A stretch of 64,000 nt of DNA from PALSA-188 sp050746185 (GCA_050746185.1 JBOGLA010000040.1:62001-126000); one strand, 5' to 3'. Positions 17,179 to 26,309 are shown, counted from the first letter of the stretch. Translations and numbers: made by a program. The notes: generated by a model from the letters alone, not told the origin.

Positions 17179-17622
17179 ATGTTTGACCTTTCCCAATCGG
17201 AAGCGGACATGCTGCTCGCGATGACCAAGCAGAGAGTCAACGACGACGTACATGCCTTCTCGCAGATTGATTCTAAGCTCGTGATTCCTCTGCAATCGAC
17301 CGATCAACGTGAATACTTCTTGTTGGACATTGGTCGTGGAAGAATCAATCTTCTAAAGGGAACATACCAGACGCGCGCAAGGCAAATTGTAATTCTCGCG
17401 CGAATCGATTTCGGCGGCAGCCCCCACCGTAATCCAGACGGAACTGATGTCGCTTGTCCGCATCTGCATCTCTATCGGGAAGGGTTTGGAGATAAGTGGG
17501 CTGAGCCGGTACCGGTAGCCACATTTGAGAGCTCCGATGACCGATGGCAGCTTTTTCAGGACTTTCTAAAATTTTGTAATGTGATATTGCCGCCAATCAT
17601 GCAACGCGGTCTGATCATATGA
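17179..17622 (+). CDS. DUF6978-like protein, first gene of an accessory pair
   Basis: About 147 residues. The middle reads DIGRGRINLLKGTYQTRARQIVILARIDFGG then HRNPDGTDVACPHLHLYREGFGDKWAEPVP, the hallmark of DUF6978 as I recall it. The HxNPDG and CPHLHLYREG segments suggest a conserved site, perhaps metal- or nucleic-acid-binding. The composition is visibly more AT-rich than the surrounding genes, consistent with transfer. The stop overlaps the start of the DUF1828 gene by four bases (ATGA), so the two are translationally coupled. The function is unknown. Confidence 0.75.
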   Translation: MFDLSQSEADMLLAMTKQRVNDDVHAFSQIDSKLVIPLQSTDQREYFLLDIGRGRINLLKGTYQTRARQIVILARIDFGGSPHRNPDGTDVACPHLHLYREGFGDKWAEPVPVATFESSDDRWQLFQDFLKFCNVILPPIMQRGLII

Positions 17623-18383
17623 TGGAAGAAATCCAGAGAATGATGGATGGATATCTCGCATGGTTAAAGGACAAGACGAGCTTGCGACAGGTCGGTGACT
17701 GGGTTGAGATCACGACCCCCTACCTCGACCGTCATAACGACTATCTACAGATTTACGCCCGCCGTGAAAATGGCCATTATGTTCTAACCGACGACGGCTA
17801 CACGCTACAGGACCTCGAGCGCTCGGGATGCAAACTTGACAGCCCGAAAAGACAAGATCTTTTGCGTCTTACGTTGAATGGATTTGGAGTGCAGCGTCAT
17901 GATGACGCATTAGAGGTCATCTCCACGGAGAGCAATTTTTCGCTAAAAAAACATAGCCTTGTGCAGGCCATGTTGGGAGTGAATGATCTCTTTTATTTGG
18001 CCGCACCCCACATATCCAATCTTTTCTATGAGGACGTTATTGCTTGGTTGACCGAGAATGAAATTCGCTTTATCTCCCAAGCAAAATTCACTGGAAAGAG
18101 TGGATTTGATCACCTCTTTGATTTTGTAATTCCTCGATCAAAGCATAGCCCGGAGCGCTTTATCAAGCCCATTAATCGACCAGACAAAGGGGCTGCTACC
18201 GAAATGGTTTTTGGGTGGCTCGACACCCGCGAAACCCGGCCGCCTGACTCCAAAGCTTATGCGCTGCTTAACGACTACGAACGGCCTGTAAAATCCGACG
18301 TGATGGACGCTTTCCTCAGCTACGACGTGAAACCAGTAAGGTGGAGCGATCGCGAGAGTGTGAAAGAAGAGCTGGTGAATTAG
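17619..18383 (+). CDS. DUF1828/DUF1829 domain protein, second gene of an accessory pair
   Basis: About 254 residues. The N-terminal domain (residues 15-105) has VEITTPYLDRHNDYLQIYARRENGHYVLTDDGYTLQDLERSG, matching DUF1828. The C-terminal half (about 140-245) has FTGKSGFDHLFDFVIPRSKHSPERFIKPINRP and the ending DYDVKPVRWSDR-like pattern, matching DUF1829. Such proteins are scattered in mobile regions and prophages. Coupled to the DUF6978 gene by an ATGA overlap. A toxin-antitoxin or phage-defence role is plausible but not shown by any catalytic motif. Confidence 0.8.
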   Translation: MMEEIQRMMDGYLAWLKDKTSLRQVGDWVEITTPYLDRHNDYLQIYARRENGHYVLTDDGYTLQDLERSGCKLDSPKRQDLLRLTLNGFGVQRHDDALEVISTESNFSLKKHSLVQAMLGVNDLFYLAAPHISNLFYEDVIAWLTENEIRFISQAKFTGKSGFDHLFDFVIPRSKHSPERFIKPINRPDKGAATEMVFGWLDTRETRPPDSKAYALLNDYERPVKSDVMDAFLSYDVKPVRWSDRESVKEELVN

Positions 18384-18409
18384 CTCCCGGCAATCTTACA
18401 CAAATCTGT

Positions 18410-18690
18410 TTAGCTTTCAAGCCTGAATCTAGTTTCCGCCAATGCGTACAGCCTTCGCCAAACCACCGTAGCCGCCATAAGGATGGTCGCGGCTATCAGC
18501 AATTTGAAATCACTATTGTCACTGGCTCGGCTGATGATTGCGCCCGGTCCGGTTGTGAAAAATGTCCCTTGAAATGGAAATATTCGGCAATGATGCTGGC
18601 GCTCCACGCCCACCGGAAGCGGTGATCATGAACTTCGCCAGCCCCGCGGCCGACGATAATTGCATTCGCCACTGTGTTCACTCCTGTTTT
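18410..18690 (-). pseudogene. 3' remnant of a NitT/TauT-type ABC transporter permease
   Basis: No intact reading frame, but conceptual translation across three frames gives a coherent permease C-terminus: FMITASGG in one frame, AWSASIIAEYFHFKG in the next, then TTGPGAIISRASD and LLIAATILMAATVVWRRLY plus LAETRFRLES in the third, ending at the TAA at 18410-18412. This order matches the end of binding-protein-dependent inner-membrane permeases of the nitrate/taurine/sulfonate group. At least two frameshifts and loss of the 5' part make it a pseudogene. Confidence 0.7.
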
Positions 18691-18721
18691 GGATTGGTTT
18701 TTAGATGAGGATCGAAAGGAG

Positions 18722-20251
18722 CTAGACTCGGAAATCTTCCTGCTGCGCGCTCTCAATCGGGGTAGGAAGCCGGTCAGTAACCTCAGCTAAGTCGGCTAAG
18801 CGCCGAGCCAGTTCGGACTTTAAGGACCCACGCTGGTAACGCCAGTGGTAGTTTCCCGCATGCGTGCTCGGAGTATTCAATCGCGCTTCGCTGCCCAGGC
18901 TGAGGACGTCCTGCAATGGCACAACTGAGAACTCTGCACTTGAACTCTGCGCCAGGCGGATCAGTGCCCAATTCACTCCGTCGTCACACCGTCCAACGAG
19001 CGATTCAACTGCGCGGCGCTCCCCTTCGCTGATTGAGTTCCACCATCCCAGGGCTGTGTCATTATCATGCGTGCCGGTATAGATAACGCATTGCGGGGTA
19101 ACCTTGTGGGGAAGATAGATATGAGCCCCGGGATCGCCAAAACCGAATTGCAATACTGCCATGCCGGGTATCTTGTGCCGCTCGCGCAATGCCGTAACGT
19201 CGGGCGTAATCACTCCCAGGTCTTCGGCAAAAAATGGAAGGCCGCCCAGGGATTCATTCAGTTTGTGGAACAACTCGTCGCCCGGCCCGTCCACCCAGCG
19301 TCCATTCACGGCAGTGGTTTCGCTGGCAGGAATCTCCCAGAATTGAGCGAATCCGCGAAAGTGGTCGAGGCGAATGTAGTCGCAGGTACGCGCCGCCCAG
19401 CTCAGGCGGCGAATCCACCACTGGTAGCCGCGCGTTCGCATGACGTCCCAGTCATAAAGCGGATTTCCCCAGCGCTGGCCGGTGGCGCTGAAGGCGTCAG
19501 GCGGCACGCCTGAAACGACCTCAGGTTCAAGATCGTCCCGCAGGCGGAAAATATCCCGGTTGGCCCAGACATCAGCGCTATCGTAATCAACGAAAATCGC
19601 GATGTCACCCACCACGCGAATCGAACGCCGCGCACAATGCGCCCTTAATGCGCGCCACTGCTCGTAGAAGAAAAACTGGATCGCCCGGCCGATGGCCAGG
19701 TCATTCTCAAGCTCGGTCCGGGCTTGCTCCAATCCTTTCGGTTCCCTGCGGGCAATCTCCGCCGGCCAATGCTTCCATGACTGGCCGGCATAGCGATTTC
19801 GCAGAGCGTCAAACAGGACGAAGTCATCCAGCCACCATCGGTTGTCGGCGCGAAACTTCTGAAATCGTGATCGCGAATTTCCCTCCGCGCGAGTGATGAA
19901 ATTCCGCGCAGCTTCGCCGAGCAGCGGAAGCTTATGCCGGTTAACCTCGTCATAGTCAATCGGCTTTACCTCATCTGGCAGAAGCTCCAGGCGGTCTCTA
20001 TCAATCCAGCCATGCTCCGCCAATCGTTCCAGGCTGATCAGCAACGGATTCCCCGCGAACGCCGACGTTGATGAATATGGAGATGTGCCATTGGCCGGCG
20101 GCCCGAGCGGAAGGACCTGCCACAATCCCTGCCGGGCGGCCGCGAGAAAATCCAGGAACTCATACGCGGCAGGGCCCAGATCGCCGATACCTCCACGTGA
20201 CGGCAGTGAGATCGGATGCAGCAGTACTCCCGCCAAACGAGGAAATGACAT
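18722..20251 (-). CDS. malQ: 4-alpha-glucanotransferase (amylomaltase)
   Basis: About 509 residues from the ATG at 20251; a TTG at 20275 would add eight. GH77 enzyme that transfers alpha-1,4-glucan segments between maltooligosaccharides in glycogen or maltose metabolism. Signatures: VLLHPISLPSRGGIGDLGP at the N-terminus, SPYSSTSAFAGNPLLISLE, WGNPLYDWDVM, YIRLDHFRGF containing the catalytic nucleophile Asp, PFFAEDLGVITPDV with the acid/base Glu, and YTGTHDNDTALGWW. It is a single gene; downstream lies the permease remnant. Confidence 0.97.
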   Translation of the reverse strand: MSFPRLAGVLLHPISLPSRGGIGDLGPAAYEFLDFLAAARQGLWQVLPLGPPANGTSPYSSTSAFAGNPLLISLERLAEHGWIDRDRLELLPDEVKPIDYDEVNRHKLPLLGEAARNFITRAEGNSRSRFQKFRADNRWWLDDFVLFDALRNRYAGQSWKHWPAEIARREPKGLEQARTELENDLAIGRAIQFFFYEQWRALRAHCARRSIRVVGDIAIFVDYDSADVWANRDIFRLRDDLEPEVVSGVPPDAFSATGQRWGNPLYDWDVMRTRGYQWWIRRLSWAARTCDYIRLDHFRGFAQFWEIPASETTAVNGRWVDGPGDELFHKLNESLGGLPFFAEDLGVITPDVTALRERHKIPGMAVLQFGFGDPGAHIYLPHKVTPQCVIYTGTHDNDTALGWWNSISEGERRAVESLVGRCDDGVNWALIRLAQSSSAEFSVVPLQDVLSLGSEARLNTPSTHAGNYHWRYQRGSLKSELARRLADLAEVTDRLPTPIESAQQEDFRV

Positions 20252-20357
20252 GGTGGTTGCTGGAAGCAATCTCAACGAGTTCTAACTGGACCGCATTGCC
20301 GAACGCCGCTAAGCCCGAAAAAACCGATGTTGGATGTTACCGGGAATGACCGGGTTG

Positions 20358-22349
20358 CTATTCCCCATCTTGTCCTTGCGTTCCGGTCAGGCTCTTGAGT
20401 TCCTGCTCGTTGAGCTGGATCTTTTTAGATTTCTGCATTTGCTCGCGAGCGTTCGCTACAAACATTTCAAAGAGTTCACCCTGCTTGGCCTGCAAAAGCG
20501 ATTCACGGATTTGATCTTTCTTGGCGGCAAGTTCTTGCGGAGCGGGTTCCTGTTTTTCTATGACCGACAGAACCACGCCGGTATTGCCATTATTGATCGG
20601 GCCGCTCACTTCACCCGGTTTCAGCGTGAATGCAACCGCAGCAGGTCCGGACATTGAACCGATATCTGGAACCTGACCATCCGGCAGGACGAAATCGCTG
20701 GTCTTGATTGTTGCTCCGACCTCCTTGGCTGCCTTCTTCAAATCGTGACCGGCTTTCGCGCGGTCCGCCAGTTCCTGAGTCTTTTGAGTAAGCAAAGCTG
20801 CCGCGCGCTCGTTTTTGAAATCGCTTTCCACGCGGCTGCGAATTGCGTCGAAAGTGGGTGTGGCGGGCGGCTGAATCTGCTGAACCTGAAATACTGCGAA
20901 ACCCTGCTGCAATTCGACTTCATCCGCCGGGGATTTGTCGGGGGCGTCGAAAACCGCCTCCATGAATTGTGGCGAGTTCCCAATGCCCGGCAGCGAATCG
21001 GAGCGGCTGATGAAACCGGTGTCAACAGGCTGCAAACCCTTGGCCGCCGCCGCTTTGTCCAAGCCCTCGGTGCGAGCCTGGCTTACCAGGGCATTGGCTT
21101 CGGAATCGGCCATTTGGCTGGCTTTCTGCTGCTTGAGGATCGGCTCGATTTGGCTCTTGGCCTCGTCAAGAGTCTTGTTGTGAGCGCTTTGTTTATCGTC
21201 AATGTGAAGGATTACGAAAGCATAGCCCGCATTGATTACGTCGCTGGTGCCGCCTTTGGGAAGCGAGAATGCGGCCTTATCAACCTCAGGAACCGGAAAG
21301 CCGCCGTGATTGATCCAACCAATCGAGCCGCCATTACTGGCGCTGGGGTCCTCGGAAAATTTCTTTGCCAGATCCGCGAACTTTCCGCCCGCCTTCAACT
21401 GTTTAAGCACATCTTCGGCTTTCTTGCGTGCCTCGTCCACGGCCTTGGGGTCCACCTTGCCATCGCTACCGGGAAGAGGAGTCTTAATCAGAATCTGGCT
21501 GACATTGACCTCCTCGGGAACGCGAAACTCGTCGCGATGGCGGTCATAGTAGCTTTGCAGGTCCTGTTCGCTGACCTTTGCCTGGGATTCGATCTGGGCC
21601 GTGTCGAAAAGGACATAACTGATCTTCCGCTTTTCCGGGATCGAGTTGGCGTAATTCGCCTTGTGCAGATTGTAATAAGCCTGGAGTTCGGCGTCGGCAG
21701 GATGAATTCCCTTCATGACGTCGTCTTTGCGCAACACCGCGTAGTCAAACTTGACCTTCGAATTCTTCTTCAGGAACTCCTGCTGAATCTCTGCCTCCGA
21801 AACCATGGCTCCGCCGCCGACCAGTTGGCGAACCTTGCCGAAAAGAATTTCATTTCTTACCAGTTGTTCGAATTGAGGAACGGTCAAATCGTGCTCTCGA
21901 AGAATTTCCTCGTACTTGGTCTGTCCTACAAAATTTCCGTCCACGAAGAACGCACCGGAATATTGCGGGTTATGCTGTAGTTCATCCCTGAGTTCTTCAT
22001 CGGTGGCCCGCAAACCAAGCCGGCGTGCCTGCGCCAGAACCACTTTCTGCTGAATTAGAGTTTCGGCAGCCTGGCGGGCGAAATACGGCATCAGCATTTC
22101 AGACTGCGCACCGCCCTGAGGAAATTGTTGTTGCAGCATTTGCCTGGCCTCGCGCTGCACCTCTAGGGTCGTCACGTCCTGTCCCGCAACCGTGGCCACC
22201 ACACCGCGCGCCGGGGCGCCGCTTCCGAAAAAATCAGTACTGCCGAAACCGGGGACAAGCGTTATAACCATCAAGATGCAAATAATCGTCAGCAGGCCGC
22301 CAAGCACAATTTTCTTGACCGGGCCAGGCGTTTGTAAGAATCGAATCAT
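20358..22349 (-). CDS. ppiD: PpiD/SurA-type peptidyl-prolyl isomerase foldase
   Basis: About 663 residues. A single N-terminal transmembrane helix (about residues 12-33) anchors a periplasmic chaperone. A SurA_N-like helical domain follows (VATVAGQDVTTLEVQREARQML...), then one parvulin domain (about 245-380: VNVSQILIKTPL, FADLAKKFSEDPSASNGGSIGWINHG, FSLPKGGTSDVINAGYAFVILHIDD), and a second degenerate isomerase-like C-terminal region with GEVSGPINNGNTGVVL. This is the PpiD layout, assisting folding of exported proteins leaving the Sec channel. Monocistronic, by the look of the flanks. Confidence 0.93.
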   Translation of the reverse strand: MIRFLQTPGPVKKIVLGGLLTIICILMVITLVPGFGSTDFFGSGAPARGVVATVAGQDVTTLEVQREARQMLQQQFPQGGAQSEMLMPYFARQAAETLIQQKVVLAQARRLGLRATDEELRDELQHNPQYSGAFFVDGNFVGQTKYEEILREHDLTVPQFEQLVRNEILFGKVRQLVGGGAMVSEAEIQQEFLKKNSKVKFDYAVLRKDDVMKGIHPADAELQAYYNLHKANYANSIPEKRKISYVLFDTAQIESQAKVSEQDLQSYYDRHRDEFRVPEEVNVSQILIKTPLPGSDGKVDPKAVDEARKKAEDVLKQLKAGGKFADLAKKFSEDPSASNGGSIGWINHGGFPVPEVDKAAFSLPKGGTSDVINAGYAFVILHIDDKQSAHNKTLDEAKSQIEPILKQQKASQMADSEANALVSQARTEGLDKAAAAKGLQPVDTGFISRSDSLPGIGNSPQFMEAVFDAPDKSPADEVELQQGFAVFQVQQIQPPATPTFDAIRSRVESDFKNERAAALLTQKTQELADRAKAGHDLKKAAKEVGATIKTSDFVLPDGQVPDIGSMSGPAAVAFTLKPGEVSGPINNGNTGVVLSVIEKQEPAPQELAAKKDQIRESLLQAKQGELFEMFVANAREQMQKSKKIQLNEQELKSLTGTQGQDGE

Positions 22350-22439
22350 TTTGCTTTTGCTCCAGATTTAAGGCGGAATAGCGATTATAAACCAACGGCG
22401 GGAGGTGGGTTCAACAGGTTCGGCGCGCGAGTAGTGTCC

Positions 22440-22485
22440 AAATTTTAACCACGAAGGACACAAAGGTACACAAAGGGACACCTGG
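22440..22485. repeat. Probable dispersed repeat (ACCACGAAGGACACAAAGG type)
   Basis: The stretch reads AACCACGAAGGACAC, AAAGGTACACAAAGGGACAC, a tandem-like AC/AAGG unit. I recall this word as common in intergenic DNA of many bacterial genomes. It lies in the 215-base gap between ppiD and the histidine kinase, where nothing else is evident. Confidence 0.4.
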
Positions 22486-22564
22486 TTTGAGCCTTCGCGC
22501 TGGTTCGTTGATCAATTTTTGGGGCGCCCACCGTTGAGGGAGGCCAGGCGACGCCACCATGCCC

Positions 22565-23761
22565 CTACGCGGGAATGCTCTTTCTGGCCTTGCCGGAGAC
22601 GCCATCGTTAAGCGGAAGGACAATCCTCAATGCGGTCCCACTTTCATCTGACTGAACGTCGAGTTCTCCGCCGAGTTCCCTCACCCGCTCTCTCATTCCC
22701 GCGAGTCCGACTCCGGCGGCGGTCCCCGTTTGACGAAGACGCTCCAGAAGGTCCCTCGATAAGCCTTTGCCATAATCTCTCAACTGAAGCGTGATGCTGG
22801 ACGCGCCATTTTCGACCCGGACATCCACCCGGTCGCTTCCGGAATGACGGTGCGCATTGATCAGCCCCTCCTGCAACGCCCGGAAAAGAGTTAGCTCGAT
22901 GGCATCAGTCATTCGCTCTGCTTTTGAGGGCAATTCCAGGTTCACGGTAATGTTGCTCCTGCGCGAAAATCCGTCAATATACCAGCGCGCTGCCGAATAA
23001 AAACCTGCCTCCTCAAGAAGTGGAGGATGGAGAAGGTAGGAAAGCGTACGAATATCTGAGACCGCCTGGCCCAGGAGGCGCCGTGCCTCGATCAGATACG
23101 GGGAATCTCCGGCGCCATTGGAAGAAAGTAAACCGAGATTTATTTGTGCCGCCGCCAGAGACTGGCCGAGGCCGTCGTGTAAATCGCGAGCCATGCGGCG
23201 CCGCTCGTCATCCTGCGTCCGCAACAGTTGTGCCGAGAGCTTCCGAAGAACGCTGGTCCGCTGTTCTACCAGCGTTTCCAAGCGGTCATTTGCCTCTTTC
23301 AACGCGAGATGAGTTCGCTTCAATTCATCGAGGTGATCGCGAATTTCATACTGGCGGGCGCGGGCTCTCAGTGCTGTTCGGACGGCGCTGAGCAAAGTTG
23401 CGGGCCGAACTGGCCGCTCCAGTAGTGAAAGATTTCCCAGCGCGGCCCGTGATCGTACCGCCAGTTCGGTAGCAGGAGTGCTGGCGCCCCCGCCGGTCAA
23501 AATAATCACTGGAAAGTCTGACCACGGAGGTTGGGAGGCGATACTCTCCCCAACCAACTTGGTCGTGCTCTGATCCAGAGATTCTTCGGTAATGATTGCA
23601 GCATCGGAGCCGTCTCGAATGCGTTGGCATAATTCGGCGGGACTCCGGATGGTCTCTGCAAATGCGCCAGCCTTCTGCAAAACTTCGCTGATGAGAGCGG
23701 CGTCTTTACCGAATGGCGCGAAGACCAGCAGTCGAGACCTTGAATTCTCGTCAATTTCCAT
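22565..23761 (-). CDS. Histidine kinase with degenerate N-terminal receiver
   Basis: About 398 residues from the ATG at 23761. Residues 10-125 have a receiver-like fold (RLLVFAPFGKDAALISEVLQKAG ... FPVIILTGGGAS ... LLERPVRPATLLSAV), but the phosphoacceptor position reads AAIITEES, with Glu in place of Asp. A coiled-coil linker leads to a HisKA_3 domain (DDERRRMARDLHDGLGQSLAA, the histidine being in DLHDG) and a HATPase_c domain (FRALQEGLINAHRHSG, LRDYGKGL, GVGLAGMRERV). It is a NarX/DegS-type soluble kinase. Its start overlaps the KaiC-like gene stop by 11 bases. No cognate LuxR-type regulator is visible nearby. Confidence 0.88.
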   Translation of the reverse strand: MEIDENSRSRLLVFAPFGKDAALISEVLQKAGAFAETIRSPAELCQRIRDGSDAAIITEESLDQSTTKLVGESIASQPPWSDFPVIILTGGGASTPATELAVRSRAALGNLSLLERPVRPATLLSAVRTALRARARQYEIRDHLDELKRTHLALKEANDRLETLVEQRTSVLRKLSAQLLRTQDDERRRMARDLHDGLGQSLAAAQINLGLLSSNGAGDSPYLIEARRLLGQAVSDIRTLSYLLHPPLLEEAGFYSAARWYIDGFSRRSNITVNLELPSKAERMTDAIELTLFRALQEGLINAHRHSGSDRVDVRVENGASSITLQLRDYGKGLSRDLLERLRQTGTAAGVGLAGMRERVRELGGELDVQSDESGTALRIVLPLNDGVSGKARKSIPA

Positions 23762-25277
23762 TGCCCGAAGATTGACTTTCCGGGATAGCTTGATCTCGAA
23801 CCGTCGGTATCCCACTCAACACGCCTTGAAAGTTCTTTAACGGTTCGCCGATTCGAATTCGATCCGGCCCCAGGGCAAGCTCGCGGATCGAGTGCTCGTG
23901 CCCTCCGCTCCGCTTCTTGATCATGGAAATTGCCTGCCGCACCTCGCCATGGACTTCGAAGTACCGGAGAAGCAAGATATTGTCAGCGAGGTAGCTCACA
24001 TCCACCGGAGTTTGGGCGAGACTTCCAAACGTGCCGGCCTGGGCGAGCACAACCATGGTCAGCACGCCACAATTATTGAGATATGAAAGCAACTCGTGAA
24101 GGTGGCTGGCCAGGAATTTCTCTCCTGGCATGGATTGCAAATAACCGTTGAGACTGTCAATTACCAAGACGCGGGCTTCACCCGTTTCGACGCGAGCGCG
24201 CACGCGTTTAACGAATTCGCCGGGTGACATTTCAGCTGGGTCAACCTGGTCGAGAGTAATCCGGCCGGAATCGAGGTGTGGGCGAAGGTCCATGCCTAAC
24301 CCGGCGGCGCGAGTCACAAGGGTATGTCTACCTTCCTCAAAGACAAAAAAGGCGCAGCAGTCGCCTTTTTCCGCGGCAGAAACAGCCCAACGAACAGCAA
24401 CGGTGGTTTTCCCGCATCCGGCTGGACCCATGATCAACGTGCTGGTGCCACGGTCAAGACCGCCGCCGCTCAGCGCATCCAGCTCTTTAATTCCGCTGGG
24501 AACGGCACTGATTTTCAGGTCTCCCCTGGATTGAGCTGCGATCAGGCGGGGAAATACGACGACTCCGCCGGTACGAATCACGTAGTCATGAAAGCCCTCC
24601 CTGAAGCTGCTGCCTCGCAGCTTTGTTACCTCCAATCGTCTCCTCGCGTCTCCGTAGTCCTGAGGTAGCTTTTCCAGGGAGATAACGCCATGAACGATGC
24701 TATACAATTGGAGATCGTGTCCACCTCCCATCAAGAGGTCATCAAGAAGCAGCACTGTACACGTTCGTTGGGCCAAGTAATTCTTCATCGAAAGAATCTG
24801 CCGGCGATAGCGAAACGAGTCCCTTGCCAATATGCGCAGCTCTGACAGAGCGTCAATCACCAAGCGGTCGGGGTTGACCCGGTCTACCTCTTTGAAAATT
24901 GTCTGCATTCGGTCATTCAGTTCGATCTCCGCCGGATGAAATACTGTGTATTGGCCCTCCGGATTGAGCTCATCTCCACCGTACATCAATTCAAAAATTT
25001 CAATTCCGTCGGTGGAGAATCCGTGGGATTGAGCCACGCGCATCAAATCCTGGCGCGATTCTGTAAGAGTGACGTAAAGAACCCGCTCCCCCTTTTTTAT
25101 CCCTTCAATAACGAATTGGAGTGCCAGCGTGGTCTTGCCGGCGCCAGGACTCCCCTCCAATAGATAGAAATGGCCCTTGGGATAGCCACCTTGCAGAACG
25201 TCGTCGAGCCCGGTGCAGCCTGAACCAATGCGTTCAGTCCCCGGCACAACAGATTCGAGCGTCACGGTTGCCCCCAA
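23751..25277 (-). CDS. KaiC-like double RecA-fold ATPase
   Basis: About 508 residues with two RecA/RAD55-type ATPase domains, each starting with a KaiC-like entry: TERIGSGCTGLDDVLQGGYPKG with Walker A GSPGAGKTT, and PSGIKELDALSGGGLDRG with Walker A GPAGCGKTT. Walker B-like strands DRLVIDALSEL and RVLVIDSLNGYL follow. In cyanobacteria KaiC drives the clock, but in non-cyanobacteria such proteins commonly pair with histidine kinases and receivers in signalling. Here it overlaps a histidine kinase and follows receiver genes. No KaiA or KaiB is present, so a clock is not supported. The start is TTG at 25277 or GTG at 25265. Confidence 0.88.
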   Translation of the reverse strand: MGATVTLESVVPGTERIGSGCTGLDDVLQGGYPKGHFYLLEGSPGAGKTTLALQFVIEGIKKGERVLYVTLTESRQDLMRVAQSHGFSTDGIEIFELMYGGDELNPEGQYTVFHPAEIELNDRMQTIFKEVDRVNPDRLVIDALSELRILARDSFRYRRQILSMKNYLAQRTCTVLLLDDLLMGGGHDLQLYSIVHGVISLEKLPQDYGDARRRLEVTKLRGSSFREGFHDYVIRTGGVVVFPRLIAAQSRGDLKISAVPSGIKELDALSGGGLDRGTSTLIMGPAGCGKTTVAVRWAVSAAEKGDCCAFFVFEEGRHTLVTRAAGLGMDLRPHLDSGRITLDQVDPAEMSPGEFVKRVRARVETGEARVLVIDSLNGYLQSMPGEKFLASHLHELLSYLNNCGVLTMVVLAQAGTFGSLAQTPVDVSYLADNILLLRYFEVHGEVRQAISMIKKRSGGHEHSIRELALGPDRIRIGEPLKNFQGVLSGIPTVRDQAIPESQSSGNGN

Positions 25278-25438
25278 ATACGGATTCGCTTTTACCTCGG
25301 TGAAATCTCAGCAGCCCTGTTGGAAGTGCCGAAATGTCAATTATTTAGAATGGCCCCTGCATGGAAAAGGCTCCATACCAGTTTATCTGTAAAGTTGCGG
25401 GCAAATGACTCTATGAAACGGTTTGGAAGGTTTTGCGG

Positions 25439-25825
25439 TTACTTTGAAACACGGCCTCGCAGAAGGGCTTCGAGAGCGCCGAGCAGGTACTGCGGATCTT
25501 CTTCACCTTTACGAATCCAGACGTCGGCCACGCCCAGCGTTTCATCAAGAAGCGTTCCATATGCCGAGAGGATAATAATCGGGACCGACGGCTTCAATCG
25601 CTTGAGTTCGCGAGCCGTGGCAACCCCATTCATACCGGCCATCCAGTAGTCGAGGATCACCGCATCCACCTTTTCCGCCTCGAACAACTTGATCCCCTCC
25701 CGCCCCGATAATGCGGTAAGCACTTTGTGTCCGGCCGTTTCGAGCAGAATTTTCCGAACCTTCAATCCCGGTTCTTCGTCATCAATGCAGAGGATAGTGG
25801 ATCGTCTTGTGGTCATGGAGTGCAT
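25439..25825 (-). CDS. Single-domain response regulator, canonical phosphosite
   Basis: About 128 residues from the ATG at 25825 (another ATG at 25816). CheY-like receiver with the acidic pair IDDEE, the phosphoacceptor Asp in AVILDYWMAGMNG, the Thr/Ser switch in IIILSAYG and a Lys (IRKGEE) at the conserved position. There is no output domain, so it probably relays phosphate or binds a partner protein. It belongs to the receiver series between the gas-vesicle genes and the KaiC-like gene. Confidence 0.85.
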   Translation of the reverse strand: MHSMTTRRSTILCIDDEEPGLKVRKILLETAGHKVLTALSGREGIKLFEAEKVDAVILDYWMAGMNGVATARELKRLKPSVPIIILSAYGTLLDETLGVADVWIRKGEEDPQYLLGALEALLRGRVSK

Positions 25826-25877
25826 TTGTTGAAAAGCCAAAAACGGGAATAGGGCTGGGTAACCGTCCGGCCCCGCT

Positions 25878-26309
25878 TTACTGAATCTGCGGCTTCCGGT
25901 TTGGCAAACCTTGATCCATGGCCGACAGAATCGCGCCTACGACTTCCTGGGCAGGACTGGATTCCTTATAAACCTCTTTCACGCCATAATTAATAGCCGC
26001 CTGCAAAGTTAAAACGTCGCCATCCGACGGGGCGAGCACCGAAACGAACGCCTTAGGAAAGACTAAATGGAGAACCCCAGCCAAAGGCCAGCCCTCGCCT
26101 CCCTCCCGCAACTGCGAGGATACGATTGCGACGTCGAAATAATGGTGCGTTATTGCCAGCAGGGCAGTCGGAAGATCGCGCGCCACGATGGCTGTGAATC
26201 CATTCTCCGACAACGCGGATTGCAAATTTGTCAGCACTCCCAGATCAGAATGAACAATCAATGCCATGCGCGGAGGTTGTTTAGTTTTATTGGTTGAAAC
26301 TTTTGCCAT
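25878..26309 (-). CDS. Receiver-like protein lacking the phosphoacceptor Asp
   Basis: About 143 residues. The receiver fold is recognisable (MALIVHSDLGVLTNLQSALSENGFTAIVARDLPTALLAI...FDVAIVSSQLREGGEGWPLAGVLH...FVSVLAPSDG...GVKEVYKESSP), but the acidic pair is reduced to HSD and the phosphoacceptor strand reads AIVSSQL, with Ser. It is a pseudo-receiver, probably working by protein interaction. Its ATG overlaps the stop of the upstream response regulator by one base (TAATG), so it is coupled to it. Confidence 0.75.
   Translation of the reverse strand: MAKVSTNKTKQPPRMALIVHSDLGVLTNLQSALSENGFTAIVARDLPTALLAITHHYFDVAIVSSQLREGGEGWPLAGVLHLVFPKAFVSVLAPSDGDVLTLQAAINYGVKEVYKESSPAQEVVGAILSAMDQGLPNRKPQIQ

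Noticed and set aside
20745..21980. Long plus-strand open frame (411 codons) inside the ppiD region
   Set aside because: It is antisense to a convincing PpiD gene and has no family features; a shadow of GC-rich codon structure.
22440..22485. CRISPR-like repeated units
   Set aside because: The AC/AAGG words are short and degenerate with no spacers; a dispersed repeat is the better reading.
24000..25277. KaiC as part of a true circadian clock
   Set aside because: No kaiA or kaiB nearby, and KaiC-like ATPases in other bacteria mostly serve signalling.
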